In this document: positions 62,050-64,000 of the stretch, piece after piece
How the letters are laid out: each line of letters opens with the position of its first letter
Position numbering within the stretch: position 1 is the first letter of the stretch
Source: Trochalopteron elliotii
Lineage: Eukaryota > Chordata > Aves > Passeriformes > Leiothrichidae
Assembly (NCBI GenBank): GCA_024734555.1
Contig: JANPWX010020040.1
Span: 1,640,241 to 1,704,240 of the forward strand
Direction: 5' to 3'
DNA: 64,000 bases
The notes under the pieces: generated by a model
Told to the model about the DNA's origin: nothing
Seen by the model: the letters and a program-made list of their open reading frames with translations, nothing else
The model's database searches: none
Made by a program: the position numbers and the translations under genes

Positions 62050-64000
62050 CTGAGGAAAAAGAAGGAAATGATAGCTAAATTAAAAGTTTCCCATCAATGT
62101 GCTTTATAAGACATTGCTTAATAGGGCCCACTGAGCCTGTTGGACAATTAGTATTACTTCTGTATTATTAATGCAGAACAGTATATAATGGCTTATGACT
62201 ATAATAACTGACTGAAGTGCTGGATATAACTTCTCCAAACAACCTCCGTTTACTTTAGGGCTTCTAACTGTGTGACCACTAATAATACTGCAAAGTGTTT
62301 TTAAAATCTATGGTGGACTAAATTAGTATCTTATTTGAATTACATGAAATGATTAACCTAGTAATTCCTGCAACTACAAGAGCACCAAGAGGTGGTTTTG
62401 GATCCTAGCAACTGGTTAAAGAGGCTTAAATGTGTAGTACTTGACCATATTTCTCTGATAAAACAGGACCTGGTATTCCATTTGCCTGTACTTGGGATGA
62501 TTAACAGCATTTTAAAAAATAGTGTGGTTGTCATTATTTGGATTCTTTTTGAGTTGTTTAAAGCACATTTGGTAACAACCTACAGTCCTCATGTGCAGAC
62601 AGTGACCTTTGGCTTGCAGATAAGGAGGTGAATACTCAACTGGTTCTCCTTCTGAATGCAGTATCTTCCATATGGTGCAGCCACCTCTAGAATACGGAGT
62701 TCTGTTTTAAATACTGCAGTGGCAATTCAAACAGAAACTTCTATTAAGAAGTTACATAATCTAAGGTATAATAAATAATAAGAGCAAGTGTATTTGCATT
62801 TATAACCTCAATAAACAACTGGAACCTCATTGTTTAGTATATAATAAAAGACAGCTCATGCTAAAGTTTTGCTCAAGTAGGGATAGAGTTCCAAATCCTA
62901 AAATGACACATAATCTGAAAGGTGTGCAGATCAAGGAGGGAAAGGGATAATGCAGAAAGAGAAAAAAAAACAGTAATTAACTATCTACCTCAATTAAACA
63001 AAGAAAACATAAGGGGGACAAAAAATGTTTCAGAACATAATTACTCATTCACCTCTGGAATAATTAGTAAAATGAATTATGTGACTATTGCAACATGGAC
63101 ATTTAAACTCAACATGTGGTCAAAAGGAATCAGCAATTTATATCTGGGGAGATTTAGCAGCAAAAGAGGTTCTTGTCTATTTTCAAATCCAACTAACCAT
63201 CACATCACTCAAAGGCACCATGGTTAGCAGGGCTTCCTGCAGGTCACCACAATATCCAATGAATTTTCATGGCACTCCTTGAAACTACCCAACAGAGAAG
63301 ACTGTCTAAATAAAGACCTTATTAACCTAGCTACCCTGCATACCAGGGCAGGAGATGTAGTGTGACCAGAAAAGAAGTGAATCTCAGCACTGCTGCCTCA
63401 TTATGAATATCCAAGTACACTATCACCAAAGACAAACACACCTTGAACATTCCCTCCATCCTGTCTGAGCCTCATATCGCGATATCCCTGCTGAGCACGA
63501 GTGGTAAATTTTAAATGTCATTCAGAACCCATTGAATACTGCTAGTATTTGCATTCCTTGAAAAGTAGAAAAACATTAACCTTTTGTTTTATTGAATTAA
63601 AATGCCATGGAAATGCTGATGTAGTCTTCAGAGACTGAAATACTTTTACAAAGAAGAATAGCTGTCATTTATTAGACACAAAGAACAATTACTTGATAGG
63701 ATGCTTTCTGACAAAAAGCAGATTGGTATTCTCATCATAGAAAAGGCATTGTAAAAAAACTCGGCACAGACCTCTGAGACTTGAATAATTTAAAGCTGCA
63801 TTTGGTGCAATTTGAATTTTTCTTTAGGGAGGCAAAGTTAAATACCTTTAATTTGTTCTAATTATTTCAAATTTGCAAGTTAATTATGGCTGATCATTAA
63901 ATAACAAAAAGGACTATCGTCTCCATAGAGTTTTACCTCCTACCCTCTGCATTACTTAAGCTAGATTTTAGTATGCATGAATTAACTTTCTAAATAATCA
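62050..64000. other. Intron or upstream region of the minus-strand gene
   Basis: No exon was accepted. A minus-strand splice-like pair near 63.44-63.49 kb (open in two frames, including YRDMRLRQDGGNVQ) does not leave in the phase needed by exon A. No CpG-rich promoter is visible, so the start of the gene is probably outside the window. Confidence 0.4.

Noticed and set aside
1..64000. tRNA, rRNA, CRISPR, toxin or prokaryote-type systems, and intact endogenous retroviruses
   Set aside because: No cloverleaf arms, spaced direct repeats, operon-like frames, long terminal repeats or retroviral reading frames were recognised anywhere in the window.

Overview
This window reads as vertebrate nuclear DNA, almost certainly from a bird. 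The main evidence is many truncated CR1 LINE pieces on both strands. Several carry the bird-type 3' end: a 'cagaatca...' start and a 'ccaacc' signature read on the minus side, or 'ggactctgtgatcctaaagg' read on the plus side. There are no Alu, B1 or L1 sequences and no bacterial gene layout. No intact long reading frame of a known protein is present. The longest frames (236 and 214 codons, minus) lie antisense to CR1 copies and are not genes.

Layout. Positions 1-25,400 are mostly non-coding DNA, somewhat GC-richer by eye, with CR1 pieces (2.8-4.0, 8.9, 10.8, 13.2 and 21.5 kb). Two isolated exon-like segments (9.4 and 18.95 kb, minus) are only weakly supported. Positions 25,400-62,050 appear to be introns of one minus-strand gene. 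Eight exon-like segments with good splice sites sit at about 62.0, 60.8, 60.5, 53.8, 50.2, 40.8, 35.1 and 25.4 kb. They join in order with compatible reading phases and no stop. I do not recognise the product. It has a Ser/Gly/Lys-rich stretch and a short segment that could form a coiled coil. The first exon and the true 3' end were not found. The gene may continue past the right edge of the window.

The introns and flanks hold more CR1 pieces (28.8, 34.2, 35.4, 41.0, 43.7, 46.0, 54.3, 56.6, 61.1 and 61.9 kb), older interspersed repeats, a perfect ATT microsatellite of about 29 units at 30.35 kb, and homopolymer tracts. AT-rich, repeat-free blocks at 26.0-26.4 and 48.0-48.3 kb have the texture of conserved non-coding elements. 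I found no tRNA, rRNA, CRISPR array or complete mobile element, and nothing I can defend as a new biological system. Exon calls are manual splice-site and frame readings and have not been tested against any database.
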